Made by a program: the position numbers and the translations under genes | Notes under the pieces: model-generated | Seen by the model: only the letters and a program-made list of their open reading frames with translations | What the model was told of the DNA's origin: nothing | The model's database searches: none | Shown: piece after piece, positions 1 to 6,035 of the stretch | How positions within the stretch are numbered: the stretch's first letter is position 1 | Layout: every line of letters begins with the position of its first letter | Assembly: GCA_903882745.1 (NCBI GenBank) | Contig: CAIRYG010000011.1 | Coordinates: 578,988-642,987, forward strand | DNA: 64,000 nucleotides | Direction of reading: 5' to 3' | DNA from: an uncultured Gemmatimonadota bacterium | Lineage (GTDB): Bacteria > Gemmatimonadota > Gemmatimonadetes > Gemmatimonadales > Gemmatimonadaceae

Positions 1-1133
1 CGCTTGTTCGCATGCATCTGGAGCAGACGGCCCACGCGCTCGCGCTTGTCCTTCGTCGCGTTGTACACGTAGCTGCCAGCCTTGATCGTGCCAGAATAGC
101 AACGGAAGAAGGTCAGCTTTCCGACGAACGGATCGGTCGCGATCTTGAACGCCAGCGCCGAGAACGGCGCCTCGTCGCTCACTTCACGCGTCTCGAACGT
201 GTCGTCGTGGCCCGGGATGTGCCCCTGCATCGGGGGCACGTCGAGCGGCGACGGCAGATAGTCGATGACCGCGTCGAGCAACGCCTGCACGCCCTTGTTC
301 TTGAACGAGGCGCCGCAGAGCACGGGGATGAACTTCATCTTGATCGTCGCCGAGCGAATCGCCTGGCGGATTTCTTCGACCGTGAGCTCGATGCCGCTGA
401 AGTACTTCTCAATCAGCTCGTCATCGTGCTGCACCGCCGCTTCAACCAGCTCATGACGCGCCTTCTCGACCGCTTCCTTCATGTCGTCCGGCACGGCGGC
501 GACGGTGAAGGTCTTGCCAAGGGTTTCTTCGTCGAAGATGTACTGCTTGCGCTCGATGAGGTCGATGTGGCCGGTGAACAGTTCACCCGAGCCCACCGGC
601 AGCTGCAGCGGATACGCATCCTTCGAAAGGCGGTCCTTGATCATCGCCATGCAACGATCGAAGTTCGCGCCCACGCGGTCCATCTTGTTCGAGAAGATGA
701 GACGCGGCACGAGATAGCGATCGGCCTGGCGCCACACCGTCTCCGTCTGCGGCTCAACACCGGCGACCGAATCCAGCAGCGCCACCGCGCCGTCGAGCAC
801 GCGGAGCGAGCGCTCCACTTCGACGGTGAAGTCCACGTGGCCTGGCGTGTCGATGATGTTGATGCGATACTCGGGGCCCGTCTGGTTGCCGATCACATGG
901 CTGTCACCAGCGCGCTTCCAGAAGCACGTCGTCGCGGCGGAGGTAATCGTGATGCCGCGCTCCTGCTCCTGCTCCATCCAATCCATCGTGGCCGCACCAT
1001 CGTGGACCTCGCCGATCTTGTGCGACTTTCCCGTGTAATACAGGATGCGCTCAGTCGTCGTGGTCTTCCCGGCATCGATGTGGGCCATGATGCCGATATT
1101 GCGATAGTACTTCAGTTCAGTGTCGCGAGCCAT
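1..1133 (-). CDS. fusA: Elongation factor G, N-terminal part (cut by window edge)
   Basis: Translation elongation factor G, the GTPase that moves tRNA and mRNA through the ribosome. About 377 residues are visible, starting at the ATG at 1133; the rest lies off the window. G1 (AHIDAGKT, residues 17-24), G3 (DTPGH, 95-99) and G4 (NKMD, 149-152) are intact, and the translation follows bacterial EF-G without gaps. fusA normally follows rpsG directly. Here rpsG is 41 kb away beyond a flagellar island, and fusA has its own upstream promoter at 1653-1680. No clear Shine-Dalgarno sequence is seen before the ATG. Identification is certain. Confidence 0.97.
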   Translation of the reverse strand, partial: MARDTELKYYRNIGIMAHIDAGKTTTTERILYYTGKSHKIGEVHDGAATMDWMEQEQERGITITSAATTCFWKRAGDSHVIGNQTGPEYRINIIDTPGHVDFTVEVERSLRVLDGAVALLDSVAGVEPQTETVWRQADRYLVPRLIFSNKMDRVGANFDRCMAMIKDRLSKDAYPLQLPVGSGELFTGHIDLIERKQYIFDEETLGKTFTVAAVPDDMKEAVEKARHELVEAAVQHDDELIEKYFSGIELTVEEIRQAIRSATIKMKFIPVLCGASFKNKGVQALLDAVIDYLPSPLDVPPMQGHIPGHDDTFETREVSDEAPFSALAFKIATDPFVGKLTFFRCYSGTIKAGSYVYNATKDKRERVGRLLQMHANK

Positions 1134-1652
1134 CGTAATCAGAATCCCGTATTTGCGTCGTTCGCGGCAGACAGTCCCGCCGCGATATTATGGATACACA
1201 GTGTCATTGCCAGCACCTGCTGCAGTTCTCCTGCCTTTCTCCTGCCTTTCTCCTACCCTGCGCTCCCCAAACCGCTGGGAGCAAAAATGCGGCTGGACCA
1301 GTCACCCTGACACATCGTTTGGCGACATACACATCGCAACGACGGCAGGATTGGTATCCATCCGCTCTCGCCGGGTACATTCGCCACTGCTGCGCGAACG
1401 GGGACCCTCGGCGCGCCGGAAGTTGTTGCAGCAATCGTGAGACACTCGTCTCGCGATCCATTCCGACGTCAAATTGTCCTGCGTTGCTTTTCGGGAACCT
1501 TCGTGTCCGCACAGAGCGGAAACGTTCGGTTGACTGATCCCACAATCCCCGCGCGTGCAATCACACCATCAGCACGTTGGCGAGCCCATAAGTCCCGGTA
1601 CGCAGTTCACCGGTTTGCCCTAGCGCGTGACACTTTTTGCTAGAGCCTTAGG
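1134..1652 (-). other. Long non-coding leader of fusA, no recognised element
   Basis: About 520 bases without a convincing gene on either strand. I looked for tRNA, tmRNA, SRP RNA and RNase P signatures and saw none. It contains an 11-base tandem repeat (unit TCTCCTGCCTT, about three copies, 1227-1256) and a weak CATAAT box (1187-1192) that could be a second, proximal promoter without a good -35. If the promoter at 1653-1680 is real, this is the 5' leader of fusA. Confidence 0.4.
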
Positions 1653-1680
1653 AAGATAGCGCGGTTGGCCCTTAAGTCAA
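1653..1680 (-). promoter_or_regulatory. Sigma-70-type promoter, probably for fusA
   Basis: On the minus strand TTGACT (1675-1680), 16 bases, then TATCTT (1653-1658). The same TATCTT box is seen before rpsL and before the tRNA-Tyr operon in this window. It lies just downstream of the flgM-operon terminator and points at fusA, implying a leader of about 510 bases. Confidence 0.6.
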
Positions 1681-1740
1681 CCGCTGGGCGATCCCAGGAT
1701 TCCGGGGTCTACCCAGCGGTTTGAGCCTACCCACAAAAGG

Positions 1741-1770
1741 GAGCGCCACCCATCCGGGTGGCGCTCTTTA
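1741..1770 (-). terminator. Hairpin terminator of the flgM operon
   Basis: Perfect 11-bp stem (GAGCGCCACCC / GGGTGGCGCTC) with a 4-base loop. On the minus strand it is followed by CCCTTTTG, and on the plus strand by TTTAGG. It lies 7 bases past the small ORF that follows flgM and just before the fusA promoter. Confidence 0.75.
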
Positions 1771-1776
1771 GGTTCC

Positions 1777-1947
1777 TCAGCCCTCGGCTGCCGGTCCCGT
1801 CGAGGCGTCCGTGCCCCAGGCCAGCGAGGTGCTTCCTGCTCCGCCATCTCGGTTCGGCATTGCGCGAAGGGTCGAGACTTCAAGGTCCACGGCGCGAAGC
1901 GCTACTTCGGAGTTGTACAGGATCTCTTCGATTCGTGCTGGCGTCAT
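1777..1947 (-). CDS. Small hypothetical protein downstream of flgM (56 aa)
   Basis: An ORF of 56 codons starting at the ATG at 1947, 36 bases after the flgM stop and ending 7 bases before the operon terminator. The product begins MTPARIEEILYNSEVALRAV, predicted to be helical, with a Gly/Ser/Thr-rich tail. A weak AAAGGG lies upstream. Support is position only: it fills the gap between flgM and the terminator with no frame break. I do not recognise a family. The position would suit a small FlgM- or export-related helper, but nothing in the sequence proves that. Confidence 0.45.
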   Translation of the reverse strand: MTPARIEEILYNSEVALRAVDLEVSTLRAMPNRDGGAGSTSLAWGTDASTGPAAEG

Positions 1948-1983
1948 GGGAATCCCTTTGGGGCTGAGGAGATGGGACGACGA

Positions 1984-2274
1984 CTACAGGTCGCCGGACT
2001 TCAGGATCGCGCGAGCGACCGAATCCAGCACGGCGGCCGAGTCGTATGCCTTTTGGTTCACCCGCTGGCGAATCTCCGCCAAGCGTGCGGCGTTCGCGGC
2101 ATCGCCCTTCGACATGGCGAGCCCTTCGGCCGAAAGTGTTACGGCATCACGCTTTGGCGCACGTGAGGTCGTAACAGGCGACGACACCGACGACGCGGTC
2201 GGCTTGGCCGAGTCGCGATTGACGGTGGTGTTGGCGATGTGGGTCGCCGGCGTTCCAGTATTTCCGATCTTCAT
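1984..2274 (-). CDS. flgM: Anti-sigma-28 factor FlgM
   Basis: FlgM binds FliA and is exported through the finished hook, releasing sigma-28 for late genes. The 96-residue product has the family pattern: a disordered polar N-terminal half, then RDAVTLS, and a helical C-terminal region LAEIRQRVNQKAYDSAA ending in AILKSGDL. The ATG has a strong AGGAGG 10 bases upstream (2285-2290). Directly before it is an excellent sigma-28 promoter (2300-2326), so FlgM is probably made late under its own target, a known feedback design. It is the third gene of a minus-strand operon. Confidence 0.93.
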   Translation of the reverse strand: MKIGNTGTPATHIANTTVNRDSAKPTASSVSSPVTTSRAPKRDAVTLSAEGLAMSKGDAANAARLAEIRQRVNQKAYDSAAVLDSVARAILKSGDL

Positions 2275-2299
2275 TTCGATGTTTCCTCCTGTACAAGCA

Positions 2300-2326
2300 A
2301 TATCGACAGCGAGCGAAAAAACTTTA
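2300..2326 (-). promoter_or_regulatory. Sigma-28 (FliA) promoter of flgM
   Basis: Minus strand: TAAAGTTT (2319-2326), exactly 11 bases, then GTCGATAT (2300-2307). The enterobacterial FliA consensus is TAAAGTTT-N11-GCCGATAA, so the -35 is perfect and the -10 matches 6 of 8. The start would fall near 2293, a few bases before the AGGAGG of flgM. The fliC promoter uses the same GTCGATA core. Confidence 0.8.
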
Positions 2327-2359
2327 GCGGCTGCTCAATCTGACGGTCAGGCCGGGATC

Positions 2360-2755
2360 CTAGTAACGCACTTCGAACGGTACTGCATTTTTCGCGCCAG
2401 AATGTCCGGAGGTGGAACCGGCGAGCGACCCTGAGAGCGAACCGGCGAGCGAACCGGCGAGCGACACGGCGGCGTGATCGCGGATGCTTGAGGCACGAGC
2501 GCGGGCCGCCCGGAGCATGGCGGGCTGGCGGTCCACCTGGGTGGTGGCCAACGCAATCATGTCGGCGACCGACCAGCTTGGCTGCTCGGGTGCAGATCCC
2601 TGCGGTGCAGAGCCCTGCCGTGCAGAGCTCTGCGGTACCGCCCCCTTGGTGCCGGCGGCAATCGCCTCAGGCACCGGGCTGTCGGCCAGGGTCGCGAGGA
2701 GGACGAGGCCACCCCATCGAGTGCCTGGCGGCGCCTGTCGGCGGTACAGCTTCAC
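2360..2755 (-). CDS. Hypothetical low-complexity protein in flgM operon (131 aa)
   Basis: GTG start at 2755 overlapping the previous stop (GTGA), so it is translationally coupled. The N-terminus has a hydrophobic stretch (WGGLVLLATLA, about residues 14-24) preceded by Arg and Lys, possibly an export signal. The middle holds QGSAP repeats and a helical segment (SVADMIALATTQVDRQP). The C-terminal part is a run of SLAGSLAGSLSGS-like repeats from a 12-base DNA repeat at about 2430-2465. No family is recognised. Its place in the flgM operon suggests a flagellar accessory role, which is inference only. Confidence 0.6.
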   Translation of the reverse strand: MKLYRRQAPPGTRWGGLVLLATLADSPVPEAIAAGTKGAVPQSSARQGSAPQGSAPEQPSWSVADMIALATTQVDRQPAMLRAARARASSIRDHAAVSLAGSLAGSLSGSLAGSTSGHSGAKNAVPFEVRY

Positions 2756-3120
2756 TTGGTGAGCCGGAGCTGAGGTGGGCCCTTTGCCGGGGCGGCGGTG
2801 TAGGTCGCCGCGACCGCTTCAACGGCCTCAAGAGGAGCCTCTCCATTAATGAGGCGGGACTTGAGTTCGTCGAGGATCCGCTGGAGTTCCTTGCCGAATT
2901 CGCCGGGCAGCGGGGTGGCAGTCGGCGATTCTTGCCGCAATGCCTCCCGAAGTGCCGGATAGTTCACCGTCAGATGATCAGTCACACGGGCCCCGACGCG
3001 AACGTCGAGGGTCGATACCCGAACGGACGCCGATGGGGCTGGCGCCGGCTTGACGTGCCGCGGATGCGGCCGCAAGTCGGGGTTCGAGCTTCGAATGAGA
3101 GTCATGGTGAAGGAATCCAT
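2752..3120 (-). CDS. Hypothetical protein, first gene of the flgM operon
   Basis: Product of 122 residues if started at the ATG at 3120; an ATG at 3105 and a longer in-frame ATG at 3198 (148 aa) are alternatives. I avoid 3198 because its extra N-terminus is basic and unlike the rest, and because a possible sigma-28 site lies at 3128-3155. The protein has a Pro/Ala-rich start, a beta-like stretch (VRVSTLDVRVGARVTDHL), and a helical region EFGKELQRILDELKSRLING. I know no family for it. It shares a 4-base overlap with the next gene, so the two are one operon. Confidence 0.6.
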   Translation of the reverse strand: MDSFTMTLIRSSNPDLRPHPRHVKPAPAPSASVRVSTLDVRVGARVTDHLTVNYPALREALRQESPTATPLPGEFGKELQRILDELKSRLINGEAPLEAVEAVAATYTAAPAKGPPQLRLTK

Positions 3121-3127
3121 GAGTGAT

Positions 3128-3155
3128 ATGTCGGCCCGTGTCCTGCAAGACTTGA
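3128..3155 (-). promoter_or_regulatory. Possible weak sigma-28 promoter of the flgM operon
   Basis: Minus strand: TCAAGTCT (3148-3155), 12 bases, GCCGACAT (3128-3135). The -35 differs by one base from the fliC site TAAAGTCT, but the spacer is one base too long and the -10 has two mismatches. Transcription would begin almost at the ATG at 3120, which favours the 3105 start. Tentative. Confidence 0.3.
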
Positions 3156-3333
3156 GGATTTTTGCGCAGGAAGATCGAAATATTTGCGCCCTATTCATTC
3201 AAGCAGCGCTGAGGACCCTGACACCGCCCCTGGCACTGCACCGGCATCGCGCCCGCATCGCGCCCGAACCGCACCGAAATAGGGCCCACGGTGAGGCGGC
3301 CAGTTTCGTGACGGTGACCGCTTTGCACGGTTC

Positions 3334-3349
3334 TGGCACGAATCGTGCT
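3334..3349 (+). promoter_or_regulatory. Sigma-54 promoter of flgL-fliW
   Basis: TGGCACGAATCGTGCT matches TGGCACR-N4-TTGCW at 15 of 16 positions, with the GG-N10-GC spacing intact. The start would fall near 3361, about 48 bases before flgL. The GCACGA/TCGTGC arms make it nearly palindromic. Confidence 0.65.
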
Positions 3350-3408
3350 GAATCAGCCCGCGAGGCGGCAGCTTTGTCCGCCAACCCCTGCTCATGGATG
3401 GTCCATCG

Positions 3409-4311
3409 ATGCGCGTCACCAACTACAGCATCAGCGACAACGCCGTTCTGAATCTGAGCACGCTCCGCGGGCAGGTCGACGCGGCGCAGCAGCAGGTTTC
3501 GAGCGGCAAGCGGTTCACTGATGCGTCGGTCGATCCAGCCGCGGCCCACGCCGTGATGCAGAATCAGACGCAGCTTCGCGCGGTGACGCAGTATCAGCGC
3601 AACGTCAATCTGGCGACGGCGCGCGCAACGCTCGAAGAGTCCGCCCTGAATCAACTGGGCGATATCCTCTCGCGCGCACGTGAACTCGCGATTGCGCAGG
3701 CCACCGACACGGCGGACGCCGCAACACGGAATGCCGCAGGATCCGAGATGAGCCAGCTGCTCGCCCAGGCGGTGAATCTTGGGAATGCGAAAGATGGCGC
3801 CGACTATTTGTTTGGCGGCACCTCGTCGAGCACGGCGCCGTACGCCATCAATACGAGTGGCGCGACGGCAGCCTTTACGGTGTCCGGCCAGCCAACGGGT
3901 GTACGCACGGTGCAGATCGGGAGCGGACAACAGCTCACGCCGACGCACGATGGCGCCACCGTCTTTGGGAACGCCACCGCTGGGCCACTCAAGACCTTGC
4001 AAGACATGGCCGCGGCATTGCAATCCAATGACCTGCCCACGTTGCGGTCCCTCATTGGCGACAGCAACAGCGCGTTTGAGAAAGTTCAGAGCCAACTCGG
4101 AGAAGTCGGGGCGCGCGCCAGTCAGTTGCAGCTCGCCGACTCGAACCTGACCTCGCTCTCGCAGCAACTCCAAGCGTCGACCTCGAATCTGCAGGATGTG
4201 GATATCGAAGCCGCGATCACGATGCTCACATCACGACAGACCGCGTATCAGGCTGCGATGGCCGCGACGTCGCGCATTCTCAACCTCTCACTCACCGATT
4301 ACCTCCGATGA
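3409..4311 (+). CDS. flgL: Hook-filament junction protein FlgL (HAP3)
   Basis: Junction protein between hook and filament, related to flagellin. The 300-residue product has flagellin-like ends: MRVTNYSI and QQQVSSGKRFTDASVDPAAA at the N-terminus, and SNLQDVDIEAAITMLTSRQ near the C-terminus, both expected to form the D0/D1 coiled coils. I start at 3409 because MRVTNYSI is the family N-terminus; an in-frame ATG at 3394 would add five residues. Its partner flgK is far away at 38244. It overlaps fliW by 4 bases (ATGA) and follows a sigma-54-type promoter. Confidence 0.95.
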   Translation: MRVTNYSISDNAVLNLSTLRGQVDAAQQQVSSGKRFTDASVDPAAAHAVMQNQTQLRAVTQYQRNVNLATARATLEESALNQLGDILSRARELAIAQATDTADAATRNAAGSEMSQLLAQAVNLGNAKDGADYLFGGTSSSTAPYAINTSGATAAFTVSGQPTGVRTVQIGSGQQLTPTHDGATVFGNATAGPLKTLQDMAAALQSNDLPTLRSLIGDSNSAFEKVQSQLGEVGARASQLQLADSNLTSLSQQLQASTSNLQDVDIEAAITMLTSRQTAYQAAMAATSRILNLSLTDYLR

Positions 4312-4778
4312 ACGACACGATGTCCGACGCTTCAACTCGCATGACGACGATCCAGTCGGAGCTGTTCGGCCCACTCGCGGTCGCCGACGACGCGTTCGTG
4401 GATTTTCCCACGGGCATTCCAGGATTCCCATCGTGCCAGCGCTGGGTGTTTATCACCGGCGCCAAGCAAGGCACCGCTTGGCTACAGTCGGTGGATCGTT
4501 CGGGCCTCGCCTTCTTGCTCGTGGATCCATTTCTCGCCTTCGAGGGATACTCCGTTGAGCTCAGCGACTCCGACGTGCGACGTCTCGACGCAGGTCAGCC
4601 GAATGACGTCGCGGTCTACGCGATCGTCACGCTACCCGGCAGCGCCGGCGAGCATGCGACCGCGAATCTACAAGGACCGTTGCTCCTGAATCATGGACGC
4701 CGCCGTGGCATGCAGCTCGTGCTTGGCGATGGTCCGTGGGGCATTCGCGAATCGTTTCCTGTGACGAAGATCGCGTGA
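4308..4778 (+). CDS. fliW: Flagellar assembly factor FliW
   Basis: FliW binds unassembled flagellin and, when free, antagonises the RNA-binding repressor CsrA. The 156-residue product shows the family signature DFPTGIPGFPSCQRWVFI (about residues 28-45), LAFLLVDPFLAFEGYSVEL, and the C-terminal NLQGPLLLNHGRRRGMQLVL. In B. subtilis FliW, CsrA and Hag form a homeostatic loop. Here fliW is immediately upstream of fliC, and csrA closes the same island at 39595, so the loop is probably conserved. It shares an ATGA overlap with flgL and is probably co-transcribed with it. Confidence 0.95.
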   Translation: MNDTMSDASTRMTTIQSELFGPLAVADDAFVDFPTGIPGFPSCQRWVFITGAKQGTAWLQSVDRSGLAFLLVDPFLAFEGYSVELSDSDVRRLDAGQPNDVAVYAIVTLPGSAGEHATANLQGPLLLNHGRRRGMQLVLGDGPWGIRESFPVTKIA

Positions 4779-4785
4779 GTGCCGT

Positions 4786-4815
4786 GATGCGCACACTGTC
4801 ACTCGTGTGCGCATC
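4786..4815 (+). terminator. Hairpin after fliW
   Basis: Perfect 11-bp stem (GATGCGCACAC / GTGTGCGCATC) with an 8-base loop, 7 bases past the fliW stop. No T-run follows, so it may be a weak terminator or a 3'-end protecting hairpin. It separates flgL-fliW from the fliC promoters. Confidence 0.5.
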
Positions 4816-4873
4816 GCAGTCACGTTGCATGCACATCGCATGACGAGGACTGCACACCGCTGTGAGATCGCAC

Positions 4874-4900
4874 TACAGAAATTCAAACAGCGGCCGATAA
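4874..4900 (+). promoter_or_regulatory. Possible distal sigma-28 promoter of fliC
   Basis: TACAGAAA (4874-4881), 11 bases, then a perfect GCCGATAA (4893-4900). The -10 is the exact consensus; the -35 is only half matched. It would give a leader of about 205 bases. Confidence 0.45.
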
Positions 4901-5007
4901 GAGTGAATGTGAAACTGTTGTGACGCTCGAAAAAAGTTTTTCGCCGGTGCAGGACATGTTGTTGCAGGTGATTCACGAGCGACATCAGACACGCTGCGCT
5001 GCGACGC

Positions 5008-5034
5008 TAAAGTCTGAGATGGTCTGGTCGATAA
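5008..5034 (+). promoter_or_regulatory. fliC: Sigma-28 (FliA) promoter of fliC
   Basis: TAAAGTCT (5008-5015), exactly 11 bases, then GTCGATAA (5027-5034): 7 of 8 matches in each box of the FliA consensus. The start would fall near 5041, giving a leader of about 73 bases. It closely resembles the flgM promoter in this window (TAAAGTTT-N11-GTCGATAT). Confidence 0.85.
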
Positions 5035-5071
5035 TGGTCAGTGGAGGCGATGCACTCACGCATCAACTCAC

Positions 5072-5106
5072 GAGGGAACGGATTCCCTCCAACGCACACT
5101 AGGGAG
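5072..5106 (+). promoter_or_regulatory. Candidate CsrA-binding leader of fliC
   Basis: A perfect 6-bp stem (GAGGGA / TCCCTC, 5072-5077 and 5084-5089) closes the hexaloop ACGGAT, the A-N-GGA-N loop that CsrA prefers. A second GGA lies in the Shine-Dalgarno sequence AGGGAG (5101-5106), 8 bases before the ATG. One high-affinity hairpin plus one site over the ribosome-binding site is the arrangement known for B. subtilis hag. fliW and csrA are both in this island. Confidence 0.65.
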
Positions 5107-5113
5107 CAATACC

Positions 5114-5941
5114 ATGCGCATCAACACGAACGTCAGTGCCCTCTCGGCAGCCCGCAACCTCACCAACACGCAGAACGCGGTTGCCGCCTCCACCCAGAAG
5201 CTGTCCTCCGGCTTCCGTATCACCCGCGCGGCTGATGACGCTGCCGGCCTCGGCACGGCGAACGTCCTGCGCTCGGACATCCGCGCCTACAACCAGGCGA
5301 CGCGTAACGCGGAGCAGGCGAACTCGGTGTACAGCATTGCAGAAGGCGCCGCTTCGTCGGTGCAGTCGATGCTGGAGCGTATGAAGGAGCTCGCCACGCA
5401 GGCCGCGTCGGACACGGTGGACAGCAACGGCCGCGGTCGCATCAACGACGAGTTCACGCAGCTCGCCGCCGAAATCGACCGCACGGTCAGCGGCACCAAG
5501 TTCCAGGGCACGTCGCTGCTCAACGGCAGCTACGCCGCGACCTTCCTCGTCGGCGCCTCAGGCGACTACACCGGCAACGACACCTTGGCGGTTGACGGCA
5601 CCAAGCTCGACCTCTCGACGTCGACGCTCGGCATCGGCAGCTCCGCGGTGGACACGCTTGCCAACGCGCAGTCTGCTCTGACCGCCCTGGACAGCGCGAT
5701 CGGAAGCGTCAACGCCTCGCTCGGTTACATCGGCGCCAGCCAGAGCCGCATGGAGAACGCGGTCTCGAACCTGAAGACCACTGTTCAGAACTACTCGGCC
5801 GCCGAGAGCACGATCCGCGACGTCGACATGGCGGATGAGATGGTGAACTTCTCCAAGAACAACATCCTCGCGCAGGCCGGCACCGCGATCCTCGCCCAGG
5901 CCAACCAGGCCGGCCAGGGAATCCTGAAGCTCCTCGGCTGA
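5114..5941 (+). CDS. fliC: Flagellin
   Basis: Major filament subunit. The 275-residue product is a compact flagellin with intact D0/D1 ends: MRINTNVSALSAARNL at the start, LSSGFRITRAADDAAGL at 31-47, and near the end AESTIRDVDMADEMVNFSKN and ILAQANQAGQGILKLLG. The variable centre (about residues 140-200) is short, so there is little surface domain. It stands alone between sigma-28 promoters and a strong hairpin, so it is probably a high-level monocistronic transcript, with translation likely controlled by CsrA/FliW through the leader hairpin. A nearby glycosyltransferase could modify it (inference). Confidence 0.98.
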   Translation: MRINTNVSALSAARNLTNTQNAVAASTQKLSSGFRITRAADDAAGLGTANVLRSDIRAYNQATRNAEQANSVYSIAEGAASSVQSMLERMKELATQAASDTVDSNGRGRINDEFTQLAAEIDRTVSGTKFQGTSLLNGSYAATFLVGASGDYTGNDTLAVDGTKLDLSTSTLGIGSSAVDTLANAQSALTALDSAIGSVNASLGYIGASQSRMENAVSNLKTTVQNYSAAESTIRDVDMADEMVNFSKNNILAQAGTAILAQANQAGQGILKLLG

Positions 5942-5970
5942 TTCTGGCCAGTAGTCTCGAGCTACATCAC

Positions 5971-6010
5971 ACGCCGTCCCCGGGACCGATCATGGTTCCG
6001 GGGGCGTCGT
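5971..6010 (+). terminator. Strong hairpin after fliC
   Basis: A 17-base arm on each side (5971-5987, 5994-6010) with a 6-base loop GATCAT pairs with about three mismatches or wobbles. No T-run follows. It probably stabilises or partly terminates the fliC transcript, letting some readthrough into fliD. Confidence 0.6.
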
Positions 6011-6035
6011 GCTCCAACCATCCGCTGGTTCTCAC

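Noticed and set aside
12..1310. 432-codon plus-strand frame over fusA
   Set aside because: The minus strand encodes EF-G with G1, G3 and G4 motifs; the plus product is Arg/His-rich shadow.
1120..1560. Overlapping short frames in the fusA leader
   Set aside because: Several frames on both strands overlap each other, none with a ribosome site or recognisable product.
2488..3126. 212-codon plus-strand frame across the flgM operon
   Set aside because: Antisense to two coupled minus frames; Arg/Gly-rich without pattern.
3198..3198. ATG at 3198 as start of the first flgM-operon gene
   Set aside because: The extra 26 residues are basic, Cys-containing and unlike the rest, and no ribosome site precedes it; not excluded.
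3232..3247. TGGCACTGCACCGGCA as a further sigma-54 site
   Set aside because: GG-N10-GC spacing fits, but the TT before GC is CG; the better site lies at 3334.
5971..6010. fliC hairpin as a complete Rho-independent terminator
   Set aside because: No T-run follows and it is imperfect; kept only as a probable partial terminator or stabiliser.
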